From Glycine soja (Eukaryota > Streptophyta > Magnoliopsida > Fabales > Fabaceae): DNA of 64,000 bases. Position 1 is the stretch's first letter. Each line of letters starts with the position of its first letter. The stretch is taken from assembly GCF_004193775.1 (NCBI RefSeq), contig NC_041006.1, positions 24,852,388 through 24,916,387 of the forward strand. The letters are read 5' to 3'. Below are positions 10,065 through 21,718 of the stretch, one piece after another. The notes beneath the pieces are model-generated. The model was not told the DNA's origin and ran no database searches. It saw only the letters and a program-made list of their open reading frames with translations. Made by a program: the position numbers and the translations under genes.

Positions 10065-10739
10065 AGAAGTCAGGTAGCATACGGAGACGTCCTATACGGT
10101 AATCGCACATATTTTGATGAAAAAAATGTCTTCAATCATTGCATGCCTTCAAAGGCGACAATGTCCTTACACATTTCGAAGAGATAATGTCTTCAGTCAT
10201 TGCATGCCTTCGAAAGGCAACAATGACCATCATTTGCTTTCGAAGACGACAATGTCTTCAGTTATTGCATGCCTTCAAATGGCGACAATGTCCTTATCTA
10301 CATTTCGAAGACGACAATGTCTTCAGTCATTGCATGCCTTTAAAAGGCGACAATGACCATCATTTGCATTTCAAAGACAACAATGTCTTCAGTCTTTGCA
10401 TGCCTTCAGAAGGCAACAATGTTCTCATCTACATTTCAAAGACGACAATGTCTTCAGTCATTGCATGCCTTCAAAAGGTGACATTGTCTTCATATGCATT
10501 TTGAAGACGACAATGTCTTCACCTCAAAAACTTCAATATCTTTTTCCAATTTGTTGCGTAGGACTCGACGTCCATTCTTTGTACGCTTCTTTTTATAAAA
10601 AAAAAGAGTGATGAGTGAAAATGAAAATGAAAATGAAAATGAAAATGAATTAAAAGAGAAAAGAAGGAATTTCAATGTCTTCATGCCTTCACGGGTTTTA
10701 TTGCTTGGATTTGTGCTAGTGGCCGGTAAGGTAAAGATT
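10065..10739 (+). repeat. 65-bp hairpin tandem repeat in Ogre 3'-UTR
   Basis: About six to seven units of roughly 65 bp from about 10125 to 10525, then (AAAATG)n at 10617-10648 and unique A/T-rich sequence. Each unit has two inverted repeats: GAAGAC-GACAAT-GTCTTC (for example 10242-10259) and GCCTT-CRA-AAGGC. Short apparent reading frames here follow the repeat and are not genes. Confidence 0.85.
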
Positions 10740-10813
10740 CAACTCGAACGAAATTAATGCCTTATCTTTACTTCCCTTTTATCTCCAATAAAAGATAAGT
10801 AAAGAGGGGCAAC
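10740..10813 (+). promoter_or_regulatory. Polypurine-tract region before an Ogre LTR
   Basis: The block ending AAGTAAAGAGGGGCAAC immediately precedes the LTR start TGTCATACCC. Nearly the same block precedes the LTRs at 56029 and 60615. It also contains an inverted repeat (CTTATCTTTACTT with AAGTAAAGATAAG-like partner). By position it is the plus-strand primer region. Confidence 0.8.
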
Positions 10814-12982
10814 TGTCATACCCTAATTTCATTTGGGGACCATTGTTTATCGACATGCGAACTTTGTTGGACCACCTCAAAATGTTTAACACCCATCATG
10901 GTGGAATCCGTAAAGTTTCAAGATGTTTCAGGGAGAAACCGGCCAAAAACATGAAAACGGGAGTATATTTAGCAAACTGGGGTGTGTAAATAAACTGTTA
11001 CACTCTATTTTCATCCGGGGACCATTGTTGATCACTTCTGAAGGCTTAACACTCATCGCAGTGGAATCAGTAAAGTTTCGAGACGTTTCGGAAAGAAAAC
11101 AGCCAAAAACACAAAAGCGGGGGTGAACTTATCAAATACGGGGGTTGCGCTCAGGAAACTTCATGCAGAACATTCTAGAAGGGGGGGTGAACTTATCAAT
11201 TATGGGGTGCATTCAGGAATCTTCCTTAAGAAGCCTCTAGGCGGCAACCACCTCCATTTTGTTAAAAAATGGCATCCATGGCATGTTGGGCTTTCGTAAT
11301 GCTTATGTAAAATTTCTGAAAACCTTGGGTTAGCATATTTCACTTAATATTGGTGAAAGGGAAGAGAAAAAAAGGAAAATCAAGTTTGAAACGCTCCCGT
11401 AAGGATTCCATAACTTTTCCGTAAAGTACAAAAAGGGGGGTGAACTTAGTAATTAGGGTGCGCTCAGAAATCTTCCTCAAGAAGCCTCTAGGCGGCAATC
11501 ACCTCCCTTTTTCCCTATAAATAGGGGGGCTGTTTCAAAAATGTTCATGACCCCTAGGCTATGCATTTAAGCTATTTTGGGTGAAAAAACTTGTTTCCGT
11601 GAAGAAAATCCAAGCCAAGGTGCTGCCGTAACACTTCCGAGACGTGTCCGTGAGCAAATCCGTGAAGATTTTCCACCGTTCTTCGTTCGTTCTTCGGTTT
11701 TCAACCGGTAAGTGTTCGAATCCAAGACTTTCAATTCATTTCTTGTTTTGTTTGATTTTATCTTCATCTCGTTCACTTTTGATTTTCTTTTCTTCCGCTT
11801 TTAACGAGCTTTTTACCGTTTATTTAAGTCGTTATCTCACCTAATAAATGACAAAATTAATTTCAACCGATCATTTGTGTTGTAATCTCATTTAATCACT
11901 GTTTAAATAAAATCCAACCGATCGTTCACGCTGTAAACTCAGTTAAATAAAAAAAAGTAAAAATAATAATAAAATAATCAAAATATCTTGAAAAAATAAT
12001 AATAAAATAATCAAAATATCTTTAAATAAAATAATCAAAAAAATCAAATCGGACATTTTTCTTTAGAAGATTCCTTGAATGAGTTGATTAATAACCAAAG
12101 TGAAACTAAGGCTAAAATCAACTCACAAATCAAGCTTTGTCCGTAAAAGTCACTTAAAACCGTTTTAAGGTCCAACGCCTTAAACGGTACTCTTTGCTTT
12201 TATCGGTTAACATGGACCATTCAAAAGTATAAAATCAACCCATAACTTTAAGCAAGAACTACGTAGGTCTGAGTTCCTCATTGTAATTGAGGATACATTG
12301 GAGCAAAAGCCCCGCTTTTGTCGACCACCCCAAGAGATCGTTAATGGTCCAACGCCTTAATGTTGCTCTCCTTTCAATAAAACAAGAGATCGTTAATGGT
12401 CCAATGCCTTAACGTTTCTCTTCTTTCACCCCAAGAGATCGTTAATGGTCCAATGCCTTATCGTTTCTCTCCTTTCAAAAAAAATCAAAAGATTGTTTAA
12501 TGGTCCAACGCCTTAAACGACTTTTGTTCGGTTTAAATCGATCTTGCGAAAAAAGATCAAAACAACTTAACCAACGTTTAGTTTTGAAAGAACTACGTAG
12601 GTCTGATTTCCTCATCACAATTGAGGAATACGTAGGAGCGAGGGAAACACCCTTGTCGACCACAAAAAGATAAAAAATACAAAAAGGCCCATAAAATACA
12701 TAAAAATAGAAAAAGGGGAAAATACGTAGTTTTGAAGTCATATTTGCACACTTGATTGAAGGCTTCCGTCCCTTGTGACGGACGCGTGGGGTTCTAATAC
12801 CTTCCTCGTGTGTAAAAGCAACTCCCGAACCTTTCGCAATTAAAGTTCGTAGACTACACCTTTCTGATTTTTCCGACATTTTCCTCAAATAAACGTTGGT
12901 GGCGACTCTGCGCACCTTCCTCCCATGGAAGACGCACCCGTGAGCCCTGCATCGCCCTCCCACCGAAGGGTAGGTTGCGACA
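10814..12982 (+). repeat. Ogre LTR, subfamily B (2,169 bp)
   Basis: Begins TGTCATACCC, ends GTTGCGACA. TATAAATAG is at 11516-11524 and a donor-like GGTAAGTG at 11707. Two copies of the CTACGTA hairpin cassette lie at 12257-12330 and 12591-12650. It has a 3'-UTR/PPT on its left and leader plus ORF1 on its right, so both neighbours are internal sequence. Confidence 0.88.
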
Positions 12983-13561
12983 CTTATCTAGAGTTTTTCT
13001 CTTTGATGATATGTTGTCGCTAGTAGTCCCTACTGCCACAACGTTGATATCAAATAGAATGATATCTTTAGAAACCATTGAGGGAGATATAACTGCCTTG
13101 GGAAGTTATCACTAAAAGTATTTTAGTTCCTCTAGTTTAGTCTCCTAAAATAGGGGCACGAAGCAAACACACTGCGTGTTTTGTTTTCTTTAGCACTGCC
13201 ATGCATCTCTGCTATATGATTATTTGATGATATCACCATGCTTGTGCGTCACCCTGTTGCACTATAAAACCATGCGCTTCTTGCGAGTTTTATGTTTGCA
13301 TCGCGTCATCACGCATGCGTTGTTTTTTTGGTCTCATCATTTTGTCACATGAAGCTAGAAGGTCTGTATCACCTTCTTAAGTGCATACATGGGGCACTGC
13401 ATGTGTTGCCAAATGTTGCAAGTAAGAAGAGATAAATTTTCTGGGCTCTCGTGTCCGTAAAATACATTTGTGTCATGCACCGCATAAGCATCTCTTCATG
13501 CATCCATCCAAGGATAGATGTCGGAGTATTCACTCAAACAGAACTTTTCATTCTAGTAAAC
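12983..13561 (+). other. Truncated Ogre leader (PBS deleted)
   Basis: Homologous to the minus-strand leader at 5126-5680, but it joins the LTR end directly, so the PBS and roughly 300 bp of leader are gone. No coding sequence. Confidence 0.75.
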
Positions 13562-14532
13562 ATGGGATCAAGTCAAACACCTCTGCTCAAGAAAAGGTTC
13601 TATCAAGTCAAAATCAAGAGCTTAGAGGTCACCAGTTTACGAGAGTTGGGGCAATTGATGGGTCAACTTCAACGGCAAGCCTTCTGCAAAGCCTATGGTA
13701 AGATAAAGGACTTGGCTATGATAGAAGTCTCCGTGGAGGCAATTGCATCCCTTACCCAATATTATGATCAACCCCTGAGGTGTTTCACATCTGAGGATTT
13801 CCAGCTAGTACCAATTGTAGAAGAATTTGAAGAAATCCTTAGGTGCCCGCTTGGAGGAAGAAAGCCATATCTTTTCTCCGGGTTCTATCCCTCCATGGCC
13901 AGAATTGCTAAGGTAGTGAAAATCTCGACACAAGAGTTGGACCGGGCAAAGCAAAATAGGAATGGAGTAGTAGGAGTACCAAGGAAGTGTTTGGAGGAAA
14001 AAGCGAAGGCCTTGGTAAATCAAGGCAAATGGGCTTCTTTTATTGACATCTTGGCGCTTTTAATCTTCGGGGTTGTCCTCTTTCCAAATGTGGAAGGGTT
14101 AGTGGACCTAGTAGTGATTGATGCTTTCCTCGCCTTTCACCATAGCAAGGAAAGCCAAGTCGTCATCATTTTGGCCGACATGTATGACACGTTCGACCGG
14201 AGATGTGAAAAGAGCGGCGCAATAATTGTTTGCTGTACACCGGCTCTCTATGTGTGGCTGGTTTCACACATTTTTTGCCAAGAAGGTAGGCTCGTCTATC
14301 CACTACAAGGTCACTGCTCGTGCACTAAGAAAAGAAAGGCAAATTAGGACCAACTCTTGGCTAGCATGGAAGGGGCATCCATTAACTGGTTCCCTCGCTT
14401 GAAGGAAGGAAGAACCAAGATTCTATCCTCATGCGAAGGATTTCCAAATGTTCCCTTGATGTGAACAAGGGTTTGTATTAATTATAATCATGTCCTCACC
14501 ATAAGACAACTTGGCTACCCCATGAGAGGAGG
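13562..14532 (+). pseudogene. Ogre ORF1, 5' part, disrupted
   Basis: Starts at the ATG matching 5125 of Ogre-A and runs parallel to it: KRFYQVKIKSLEVTS, QYYDQPLRCFTSEDFQLVP and LLIFGVVLFPNVEGLVDL are recognisable. The frame breaks near 14345 (TAG) and at a second stop near 14461. At 14533 it is interrupted by a non-autonomous LTR element, and the gene resumes at 19659. Confidence 0.88.
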
Positions 14533-15359
14533 TGATGCAATCCTACCCCGCAAGGGCATTGGGTAGAAGACTCCAAGTAGATTGGCTAGAGATCCAAGGG
14601 AAGGCCCTAGGGTTCTCATGAGCCTTAGGGTAGATTTCGAGCCCATGGGCTAAGTATGAGCCCGCTTATCTTTGTAAATATTAGAATAGGTATTTCCTTC
14701 GTTTGGGCCTTGTATTTTGGCTATTCTAGTAGTATAGGGTTTTAGCCTTGTATTTCGAGGCATTTTGAGTAGTCTTTGTAGTAAGGACTTTTTTTTGGTA
14801 TTTTCATGTTTTTTGTCATGGGGGTGAGCTTAGCTATTATAGGGGGTGTGTAGCTAAGCTCTAGCTTCTCATCTTAAGGAGGTGAGCTTAGCTATTAGAG
14901 AGGTATGTGTAGCTAAGCTTAAGCTTCTTTAGGAACCTTCTTAAGGAAGCTTCTCAAGGAAGTTTTCTCAAGAAAGCTTCTCAAGGAAGCTACCTAGTCT
15001 ATAAATAGAAGCATGTGTAACACTTGTTGTAACTTTGATGAATGAGAGTCTTGTGAGACATACTTCAAAGTTCCACTTCTCTACCTCTTTTATTCCTTCA
15101 ATTTCGTGCTCCCCCCTCTCTCTTTCTCTCCCTCTTTCTTTTCCTCCATTGAAGCATCCTCTCCAAGCTTCTTATCCAAGGCTCATCTTGGTGGTGAAGC
15201 TCCTTCTTCCATGGCTTATTCCCTAGTGGATGGCACCTCCTCTCACCTCTTCTCCTTTTTCTTCCACTGCATCTCCATGGTGGAAAATCACCATTAAAGG
15301 ACCTCATTGAAGCTCAAAGATCCAGCCTCCATAGAAGCCCCACAAGCATGTTTCCATCA
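14533..15359 (+). repeat. 5' LTR of non-autonomous element 1 (type 1, 827 bp)
   Basis: TGATGCAATCC...TTTCCATCA. It has duplicated GGTGAGCTTAGCTATTA blocks, a run of AAGCTTCTCAAGGAAG-type repeats (about 14925-14990), and a TATAAATAG box at 15001-15009. Confidence 0.9.
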
Positions 15360-17270
15360 AGTGGTAATCAGAGCACAAGAGCTTCAACTAGGTGCTCCTT
15401 AAACCTCCATTAATTTTTTTTGGTTTACCTTCTCTGCCATTGTTGTTTCTTCATTTTTTCCTCCATGTATCTCCTCACATGTCTTGTGCTAAATGCTTTT
15501 AACATGATTATTTAGAGTTTCCACCGATTAAACTTGCTATATAAGCTAGATTTGATTTTCTATGGTTCAAATTTCTTGTTCTTGTTCTTGAACCATGAAT
15601 TGTGTTGAGTTTAGGTTCCTTTGAGTTTTGTCTTGTTATTTTTTGTGGCTGAAACCTAAACCATGAAATTCTTACAAAAATATTAAAGTAGAAGAAAACC
15701 TCAAAAATCTAGAGTGACTTGTTCACCTATTGTTGTTTTGTCATAGAAGTCATGTCTAGTCATGAAACTTGTCACATAAGATTTCTTATGTTGTGCTGAA
15801 TTTTATTTTCTTGTTTCTTTGTCTAACTCATTTGTTCATGAGTGTATGAAATTATTTTAGCCTATTATTTGATTTGAGTCAAATCTTTCATGTTAATTAG
15901 TCCTTAACATGTTCATGCAAAATTCTTAGAGAGTCTTTGATTGTGAACCTTTTCATGAACTTTTAGGTTTCCTTTTGATTGTGTCTATTGTCAATTTGAG
16001 TTTTGGTGATTGAATTGCTGGCTGAAATGTTGATCCTAAGTGAATATTGAACTCCTAAAACTGTGGTAAACAATCCTAGTGAGTTCAACATACATAGGAA
16101 GGTTGAAAGTAGGCCCAAGGCAATCAATATACCATGCTTAAAAAAAAAAAACTCGCTGGTGCTGGCAGTTGGACATAGAAACTTGTAAAAATTACTGAGA
16201 ATTGGTTACTTTGAATTTTGAGCTGAAATTTTTACTGAATTTTCTAGACATCTGAAAAAAAGTTATAAAAAAAGAACCAGGTGGTTTGGATAAAAGGAAA
16301 AAAATAATAAAAATCACACAAGTTGGCAGAAAAATTAGTATCCAAAAAAAAAAAGTGAAAGGGAAGTGTGCTTGTTGTTTTTGGCTCAAAATTTGTTCTA
16401 TAATTTCTGCCTATGTTATACCAATCTTAGTTCCGAAATTTCAATAGAAAATTAGTTTGAAAACAAGTGCCAAAGCTAGAGGTTTGTTGAGTCTTTTTTT
16501 TTTTTGTTTTTTTACTCTACTCTAGAGCCATTCTAAGTTTCTCTTTGAGTCCTAACTTGCTTCTATGTCCTTTTCATTGCTTTAATTGTTGAATAATCCT
16601 TGAAAAAATGTCCTATTAAAATTTCATTGGTTTAACTTTCATTTCATTTTTTTGGTCTTTGGTTATTGCTTGTCTCTTTGTTTCCTTGTTTGTGAGTTGC
16701 CATATAGGGAATTGGAAAGGAGGATTGGTGCCATCCCTTGAAGAATTTGAGTCAAGAAGCAAGGGGCCAACCACCTTATGAGCTATTGGACTAAGAAGCA
16801 CTCCAAATTGTCTGAATCACCAAAGAGAGAAAAACCACCAAAATTGAGGACCTTTTTGCAATTTTGTAATTGACAATTTACATTACTTTCATTGCTTTCA
16901 AATTTTGTAACAAAAAAGCCTTTCATTGGATGTAAGTTGGGAGCCTCCAATAGGTCACCCTACTTCCCTTTGTGTGTAATAATTTTAGGCAATTTTCCCT
17001 TAGGATTGTGAGTGTTTTGCTGGGAACCTTAAATGTGGTCATCCAAACACTCTTAGGATTCGCCTAGTTTACATTTCTTGCTTACTTTCGTAGCTTATTT
17101 CTTTTACCTTCCATTGTCAAACCTCCTAGATAGCTTGCATTTTACCAATTAGTTTTTACCTTATCTTTCACACCTCTTTTAGTGTTTATTTTGGCTAGTT
17201 TCAACCATAGTTTCTTTTACCTTTTGTTTTCAAACCTCCAACAAGAAAGAACCACAACTTAGGAACCAAC
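15360..17270 (+). other. PBS and leader of non-autonomous element 1
   Basis: Just after the LTR, TGGTAATCAGAGC (15362-15374) matches the usual initiator-tRNA-Met PBS TGGTATCAGAGC with one inserted A. The following ~1.9 kb is T-rich and noncoding, and nearly matches 36307-38232 of element 2. No other feature seen. Confidence 0.8.
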
Positions 17271-19034
17271 ATGAGTCATCATTCATCTAGTGTTAATGGC
17301 AAGGGTACTAGTCATAAAGACCCTTTATCTAGAATCTTAGAAGAGTTGAGTTCCCTCAAGTTATGGAAAGAAAAACAAGAGAGAAAAGAAAAAGGAAAAA
17401 AAAGAGTAGAAGAAATAAGTCAAGATGAAAGAAAGAAAATAAGAGAGGAAGAAAGAAGAAAAATAATGAAAGAAATGAAAAGAGAAAAATATGCCTCCTA
17501 TAGTAGTCATAACTCTTGCAAGAGCCTAAGTGAAGAACTTCGTGACTATTACGAAGAAAGGCATAGGTCACATCTTAGACTTCACTCCCATAGGAGAGAA
17601 AAGGAAAGAAAACCTCAAGAGGATAACATTAACCTCCCATACTTCCATAGGAAGGACAATGTAGAGGCTAACTTAGATTGGGAAATAAGGGTAGAACAAC
17701 AACTTAAAAAGAAGTCTATGTCAAAATCTTATGGCTCTCACTCTTATCCAAAGAAAGACCAAGGTCAAGGCATCTTAGGGGTGACACCTTCTAAGCCCAA
17801 AGATGATAAGGGGAAGACAATAGAAAAGCAAGCCCCTAAGGCTAGTAAGCAAGAGAAAACTAGCTCTATAAAGTGCTTTAAATGTCTTGGAAGAGGACAC
17901 ATTACTTCTCAATGCCCCACCACAAAAACCATGATTATGAGGGGCCAAGACATTTATAGTAGCCAAGATAAGGCTACTACTTCACCTTCCTCTAGTGAAA
18001 GTGAAAAAGCAAAAGGGGAAGAATCTAGTGAAGAAATCTACCCCCAAGAAGAAGGACAACCATTAGTGGTTAAAGAGAAGTGTAAGGAGGTAAGTGTCTC
18101 CTCCAAGAGTTTAGCTAAGAAGGAAACTCATTTTACAATAAAGACAAACATTAAAGAAACTTTCCCTCTTAGACAACCTCCACATTTTCTCTTTTGTAAA
18201 AAGGCACTTGCTAGCATTGCCACACCTCTTGGGCTTGAGTTTATTCCTCAAGTAAAGAAGTTGTTGGATGAGGGTTTGGTTCGCAAGAGCTTAAGTCCTT
18301 GTGCTTTGTTGGTTCCCATAATAGGTATTATTAGGCACCAAGTCCCTAAAATAGGTGGTATGATGAATGTTTTGAGTGGTGCAACACTCTTTTGTAAAAT
18401 CACTCATGCACCCAACATCTTCATGATTTGTGTACATAGGGACCCATTAGGTAGGTTTGTTCTTATTTTTAGTTTCAATACAAACTTAGGTACTCATATG
18501 GGACACCTTAGGTTTGTCATACTTTTTGGTAGGAATAATCAATATGAAAATACAGAAAAAGGTATGTTTTATTGCGTTACTTTTCTTAATTTTTCAAATA
18601 GTGATCAAGGTGTTCCCATGAACCCTAAGAGAATAAAGGTCATTCCTGAGTGGCCCACTCCACCAAGTATAAGAAAAATTTGGGGCTTCCATGACTTAAC
18701 AAACTTTTACAAAAGGTTTGTCCCATATTTTTCTATACTTGTAGCACCACTCATTGAGTTTGTGAGAAACCATGTTCTTTCATGGGAAGATGCCCAGGAA
18801 ATGGGTTTTCAGACCTTACCTTACTTCAACATACCAAACACCACTAATACATATGTTTTTGTTCTTTTTACAGGTGTTGAGGGAAGGAGCCCAAAGTATG
18901 AAGAACCTCGGGATTTGAGGTCAAATTCTTTCCAAGGTGGAGGGAATGATGCAATCCTACCTGCAAGGGCATTGGGTAGAAGACTCCAAGTAGATTGGCT
19001 AGAGATCCAAGGGAAGGCCCTAGGGTTCTCATGA
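17271..19034 (+). CDS. Compressed gag/RT-relic protein of non-autonomous element 1
   Basis: One open frame of 587 residues. Residues about 30-75 are a Lys/Glu-rich helix. A short Gag N-terminal motif (LPYFHRKDNVEANLDWE) follows, then a jump past the capsid core. Near residue 203 there is a true zinc knuckle CFKCLGRGHITSQC (C-x2-C-x4-H-x4-C). The C-terminal half resembles only edges of a Ty3/gypsy RT: a piece like the N-terminal 'DEGLVRKSLSPCALLVP' and the RT-RNase H connection 'NFYKRFVPYFSILVAPL'. The YxDD box, protease, RNase H and integrase are absent, so it cannot supply enzymes. The last codons lie in the PPT and LTR. A 570-residue homologue at 38233 is also open. Confidence 0.85.
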   Translation: MSHHSSSVNGKGTSHKDPLSRILEELSSLKLWKEKQERKEKGKKRVEEISQDERKKIREEERRKIMKEMKREKYASYSSHNSCKSLSEELRDYYEERHRSHLRLHSHRREKERKPQEDNINLPYFHRKDNVEANLDWEIRVEQQLKKKSMSKSYGSHSYPKKDQGQGILGVTPSKPKDDKGKTIEKQAPKASKQEKTSSIKCFKCLGRGHITSQCPTTKTMIMRGQDIYSSQDKATTSPSSSESEKAKGEESSEEIYPQEEGQPLVVKEKCKEVSVSSKSLAKKETHFTIKTNIKETFPLRQPPHFLFCKKALASIATPLGLEFIPQVKKLLDEGLVRKSLSPCALLVPIIGIIRHQVPKIGGMMNVLSGATLFCKITHAPNIFMICVHRDPLGRFVLIFSFNTNLGTHMGHLRFVILFGRNNQYENTEKGMFYCVTFLNFSNSDQGVPMNPKRIKVIPEWPTPPSIRKIWGFHDLTNFYKRFVPYFSILVAPLIEFVRNHVLSWEDAQEMGFQTLPYFNIPNTTNTYVFVLFTGVEGRSPKYEEPRDLRSNSFQGGGNDAILPARALGRRLQVDWLEIQGKALGFS

Positions 19035-19658
19035 GCCTTAGGGTAGATTTCGAGCCCATGGGCTAAGTATGAGCCCGCTTATCTTTGTAAATATTAGAAT
19101 AGGTGTTTCCTTCGTCTGGGCCTTGTATTTTGGCCATTCTAGTAGTATAGGGTTTTAGCCTTGTATTTTGGGGCATTTTGAGTAGTCTTTGTAGTAAGGA
19201 CTTTTTTTTGTATTTTCATGTTTTTTGTCATGGGGGTGAGCTTAGCTATTATAGGGGGGGTGTAGCTATGCTCTAGCTTCTCATCTCAAGGAGGTGAGCT
19301 TAGCTATTAGAGAGGTATGTGTAGCTAAGCTCAAGCTTCTTTAGGAATCTTCTTAAGGAAGCTTCTCAATGAAGTTTTCTCAAGAAAGCTTCTCAAGGAA
19401 GCTACCTAATCTATAAATAGAAGCATGTGTAACACTTGTTGTAACTTTGATGAATGAGAGTCTTGTGAGACATACTTCAAAGTTCCACTTCTCTACCTCT
19501 TTTATTCCTTCAATTTCGTGCTCCCCCCTCTCTCTTTCTCTCCCTCTTTCTTTTCCTCCATTGAAGCATCCTCTCCAAGCTTCTTATCCAAGGCTCATCT
19601 TGGTGGTGAAGCTCCTTCTTCCATGGTTTATTCCCTAGTGGATGGCGCCTCCTCTCAA
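18947..19658 (+). repeat. 3' LTR of non-autonomous element 1, 3'-truncated
   Basis: Preceded by the purine tract AAGGTGGAGGGAA. It matches 14533 onward with several scattered differences and stops at the position equivalent to about 15245, where ORF1 sequence resumes. TATAAATAG is present near 19413. Confidence 0.88.
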
Positions 19659-20150
19659 AGAGCTTAGGGGAAGTAGTAATGGGATCATCGGCGGCTATCG
19701 TAAAGTGGCTAAGAGTCCGCACACAAGGCTTGGATTGGCTCCCAAAGCCAAGGGCTATGAGAGAGGAAGAGGCCGAAGCTCCAGAAAAGAGTGAGGAGGT
19801 ACAAGCCTTAAAGGCAGAGCTTGAGAAGGCTTAAGCAGTCAAGGAGAAGTTCAAGTCAACAACCATCAAAGTCCAAAAGGAGTATGATGAACTGAAGGAC
19901 ATTAACATGGCCACCACCGAAGCCTTGGAACAGGAAACCAAGAGGGCCCGGAAGGAAGAACATGGCCAAAACAAGTTCCGAGGAGCTTTATGGGGCAGCA
20001 ACAATGAGCTTAAGCTCCAAAGAGATGAAAGGGATCAGTCGCGTGTCAAAGGCATGATCTTGAAGGACAAGTTAAAGGCTTGTCTTAGGACAGTTAAGCG
20101 AGACAGAAAGCAATATGTTGGCCATCATTGATAAATACAGAGAAAAGCTA
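19659..20150 (+). pseudogene. Ogre ORF1, 3' part (coiled-coil tail), disrupted
   Basis: Continuation of the ORF1 cut at 14532. It resumes at the NGIIGGY segment and covers the coiled-coil region (ALEQETKRARKEE, FRGALWGSNNELKL). Frameshifts and TAA stops are present. It ends abruptly near 20150, where C-terminal gag follows, so the ORF1 end and most of gag are deleted. Confidence 0.82.
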
Positions 20151-21538
20151 AACTGGACTAAGCGGCGTGACCCACAGCGGTCACATCTTTGCAGTGCTTG
20201 ACCTGCCAGTACGACCCACGAACACCAAAGGAAAAGAAAAAGTGGTCGCGAAAGAGGCAAACAAAGCAAACCCCACCCCAAATGAGGATGTTCCAGAGGG
20301 GAGGTTCACTGAAAAAGGGGAAGGACTCGGCAAAAAAGAGGTATCCTTGGAGGAGGTCAACGAGTTCCTCCGTATAATCCAACAGAGTGAGTTCAAGATA
20401 ATCAAGCAACTCAATAAAACTATGGCTAGGGTTTCTCTGTTAGAACTGCTCATGAGTTCCGAGCCTCACTGAGCATTGCTAGTTAAAGGTTTGAATGAGG
20501 CCCATGTGGCCTAAGACATCTCCTTAGAAGGCTTCGAGGGGATTTTCAACAATATCACAATCAATAACTACCTTACCTTTGTTGAGGAGGAGATTCCTAT
20601 CGAGGGACGAGGACATAATAGGGCTCTACATGTATCTGGCAAATGCATGGATCACATCATGGCCAAAGTGCTCATTGACAATGGCTTCAGCCTAAACATA
20701 ATGCCCAAAAGCACCTTGGAGAAACTGCCATTCAATGCCTCTCACCTGAAACCAAGCTCCATGGTGGTCTGGGCATTTGACGAAAGTCACCGGGAAGTAA
20801 GAGGGGAGATCGATCTCCCAATTCAGATAGGACCACACACCTCCTCATGTCACTTTTCAAATAATGGATATTAACGCAACCTATAGTTGCTTGTTGGGCT
20901 GACCATGGATTCACTCGGTGGGAGTCATCCTCTCAACGCTCCACCAAAAACTGAAATTCATGGTGGAGGGGCACTTAGTCATTGTTTTGGGGGAGGAGGA
21001 TGTTCTGGTAAGCTGCCCCTCTCTATGCCATATGTGGAAGTCGCAGAAGACTCCTTGGAAACGGCTTTCCAATCCTTTGAGGTGGTAAGCAATACTTCCG
21101 TAGAATCCCTCCCGATGCGGCCCCGCATGTCGGGTGCGCCAATGATGGTGGCCCGTGTGATGTTAGGGCACAACTATGAGCCCGGAATGGGCTTGGGAGA
21201 GAATAATGACGACATGGCCAGCTTAGTGGACATCAAGGAAAACTGCGGAAAGTTTAAGCTAGGCTATAAGCCCACGCGGACTGATGTGAGAAGAAGCATC
21301 GTAGATAGGAGGAACAGGGGCACGAGCCTGCAACTAAGCCGCAAGCAAGGGAGGACCCTCCTTGTCATATCAGTAAAAGCTTCGTGAGTGTAGGCTTGAG
21401 ACATGAAGAGTAAGTCGCCGTGATACACGACGAAGCCCCTCAAGAACGTTCAAACTGGGTTCAGCCATGCCTTCCTGATTATCAATTGAGAAATTGGCAA
21501 GTCGTGGAACAACCTAAAATTTCCATGGCGGGCACAAT
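20151..21538 (+). pseudogene. gag-pro: Ogre-B gag C-terminus and protease, disrupted
   Basis: Parallel to the C-terminal third of the Ogre-A frame. FLRIIQQSEFKII, the protease motif LIDNGFSLNIMP (about 20680) and the downstream block around GHNYEPGMGLGE (about 21165-21200) are seen. Stops occur at about 20470 (TGA, expected CGA) and 20512, with frameshifts after 20870. The frame leads to a splice donor at 21539. Confidence 0.85.
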
Positions 21539-21718
21539 GTAATGCTTTAGCTTCAACCCTACAGCTGGGCCTAGGCTTTAGGGTTCTCTCCTTGTTAAGG
21601 CATTATGTCTTTTGCTATTAAAGAATATAATATAAAGATCTTTCCTTCATTTGTTCTTGCGCCTTCACCCATTCTCATTCATCTGCATGTTTATTTCTAT
21701 TGTGTTTAAACGATACAG
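21539..21718 (+). other. Ogre intron between protease and RT (180 bp)
   Basis: Starts AAT|GTAATG and ends GATACAG|ATCC, with a T-rich tract and a branch-point-like region before the AG. Removing it keeps the protease and pol frames in register, as does the matching 180-bp intron at 44019-44198. An intron here is a known trait of Ogre elements. Confidence 0.82.

Larger units (their letters stand above)
14533..19658 (+). mobile_element. Non-autonomous Ty3/gypsy element 1 (SNRE-like), inside Ogre ORF1
   Basis: 5' LTR, imperfect initiator-Met PBS, about 1.9 kb leader, one ORF, polypurine tract, and a 3' LTR cut short. It sits in ORF1 of Ogre-B. The 3' junction lost about 115 bp of LTR end and roughly 110 bp of ORF1, so no target duplication remains. 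Its interior closely resembles the element at 35346-41231, yet the LTRs differ after about the first 190 bp. The SNRE name is recall of a soybean family and unverified. Confidence 0.88.
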
